Below are positions 63,723 to 64,000 of a DNA stretch of 64,000 nucleotides, in pieces (position 1 is the first letter of the stretch; each line of letters starts with the position of its first letter). The notes beneath the pieces are model-generated. The model did not search any database. It had not been told where the DNA came from and saw only the letters and a program-made list of their open reading frames with translations. A program made the translations under genes and the position numbers. Origin of the DNA: Alteromonas genovensis. Lineage in GTDB: Bacteria; Pseudomonadota; Gammaproteobacteria; Enterobacterales; Alteromonadaceae. Location: contig NZ_JAAAWO010000001.1 of the NCBI RefSeq assembly GCF_010500895.1, forward strand, positions 62,001-126,000, read 5' to 3'.

Positions 63723-64000
63723 CTACATGCCTATAACAATGAGTAACAGTGTGGCTATCGCAGTGACACCAATCATGGCGCTGGTGATTGTTCTTTTAAC
63801 ATAAACCATACTTGAAAATTTAACCTCGTGTTCTCCACCTACCCGTGGGTAGCGTATTTTTCTATTGGCATAAATGGCAGGCCCGCCCAGCTTGATATTA
63901 TGTATACCGCCAAGGGTTGCCAATAGCAGCGAGGTTATATCCTTAGCAGAACAGCGTTTAACTGCTTTTAAACCGCGAATAGGTCTGCTGCTTATTAACG
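63723..64000 (-). CDS. cbiB: Adenosylcobinamide-phosphate synthase CbiB/CobD, C-terminal fragment
   Basis: The frame is open to the window edge, so only the last ~91 residues are seen. They read SRPIRGLKAVKRCSAKD, then LATLGGIHNIKLGGPAIYANRKIRYPRVGG, and end in a hydrophobic helix (ITSAMIGVTAIATLLLIVIGM). The LGGP-x-x-Y segment and final helix match the C-terminus of CbiB, the membrane enzyme that attaches aminopropanol phosphate to the corrin ring. Together with btuF it points to corrinoid salvage. Confidence 0.75.
   Translation of the reverse strand, partial: LISSRPIRGLKAVKRCSAKDITSLLLATLGGIHNIKLGGPAIYANRKIRYPRVGGEHEVKFSSMVYVKRTITSAMIGVTAIATLLLIVIGM

Overview
The window looks like an ordinary chromosomal segment of a marine gammaproteobacterium of the Alteromonas type. 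The assignment rests on protein character and gene order (pepA-holC-valS, glnA-ntrB-ntrC facing typA, minCDE, a tyrS/M23/anmK block), on TonB-dependent sugar uptake, and on moderate GC with AT-rich spacers. I see no rRNA, tRNA, CRISPR array, prophage or intact insertion sequence.

Layout. 1-3084: a sugar-uptake locus with a cut-off TonB receptor, a ROK repressor and a FucP-type symporter. 3325-6465: a large exported beta-propeller protein. 6549-12579: an ECF sigma/anti-sigma pair followed on the same strand by DUF4331 protein, cadherin-like lipoprotein, TPR protein and HupE/UreJ-type membrane protein. 13077-20982: an RDD protein, the LPS exporter permeases lptG/lptF, and pepA-holC-valS. 21255-29189: signalling and housekeeping (TorS-like hybrid kinase with an orphan Tat-exported binding protein, a GlyGly-CTERM surface protein, rraB, plsC, and an HPt/HD-GYP fusion). 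29242-36251: nitrogen control (ntrC, ntrB, DUF4124 protein, glnA with sigma-54/NtrC sites, divergent typA). 36540-44863: a single-domain receiver, a MalY-type PLP enzyme, an Nramp-like transporter with altered metal-site motifs, a UPF0149 protein, hemJ-clc, a DUF6776 protein and azurin. 45174-49210: fumC, minCDE, erpA. 49354-59489: redox and PLP metabolism (GST, hydroxyacid dehydrogenase, a long trans-sulfuration-type enzyme, SRPBCC, old yellow enzyme), then anmK, an M23 peptidase and tyrS. 59718-64000: a PuuB-like oxidase, GNAT, DUF2721, rhodanese, btuF and the end of cbiB.

The best candidate for an undescribed system is the ECF/anti-sigma plus DUF4331-lipoprotein-TPR-HupE block. The sigma gene and the DUF4331 operon each carry the same arrangement upstream (AGATGCGC-N4-AGATGC followed by an A-run). 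Read on the coding strand, both give GCATCT-N16-CGTT, the spacing expected of an ECF promoter. This suggests an autoregulated sigma factor driving a periplasm/envelope module of unknown function. Other points worth checking are the kinase/binding-protein pair, a roughly 210-base palindromic element beside the Nramp-like gene, a Fur box between azurin and fumC, a duplicated hexapeptide next to the FumC B-site, and altered filter or metal-site motifs in the CLC and Nramp-like transporters. All functional calls come from reading the sequence; no database search was possible.
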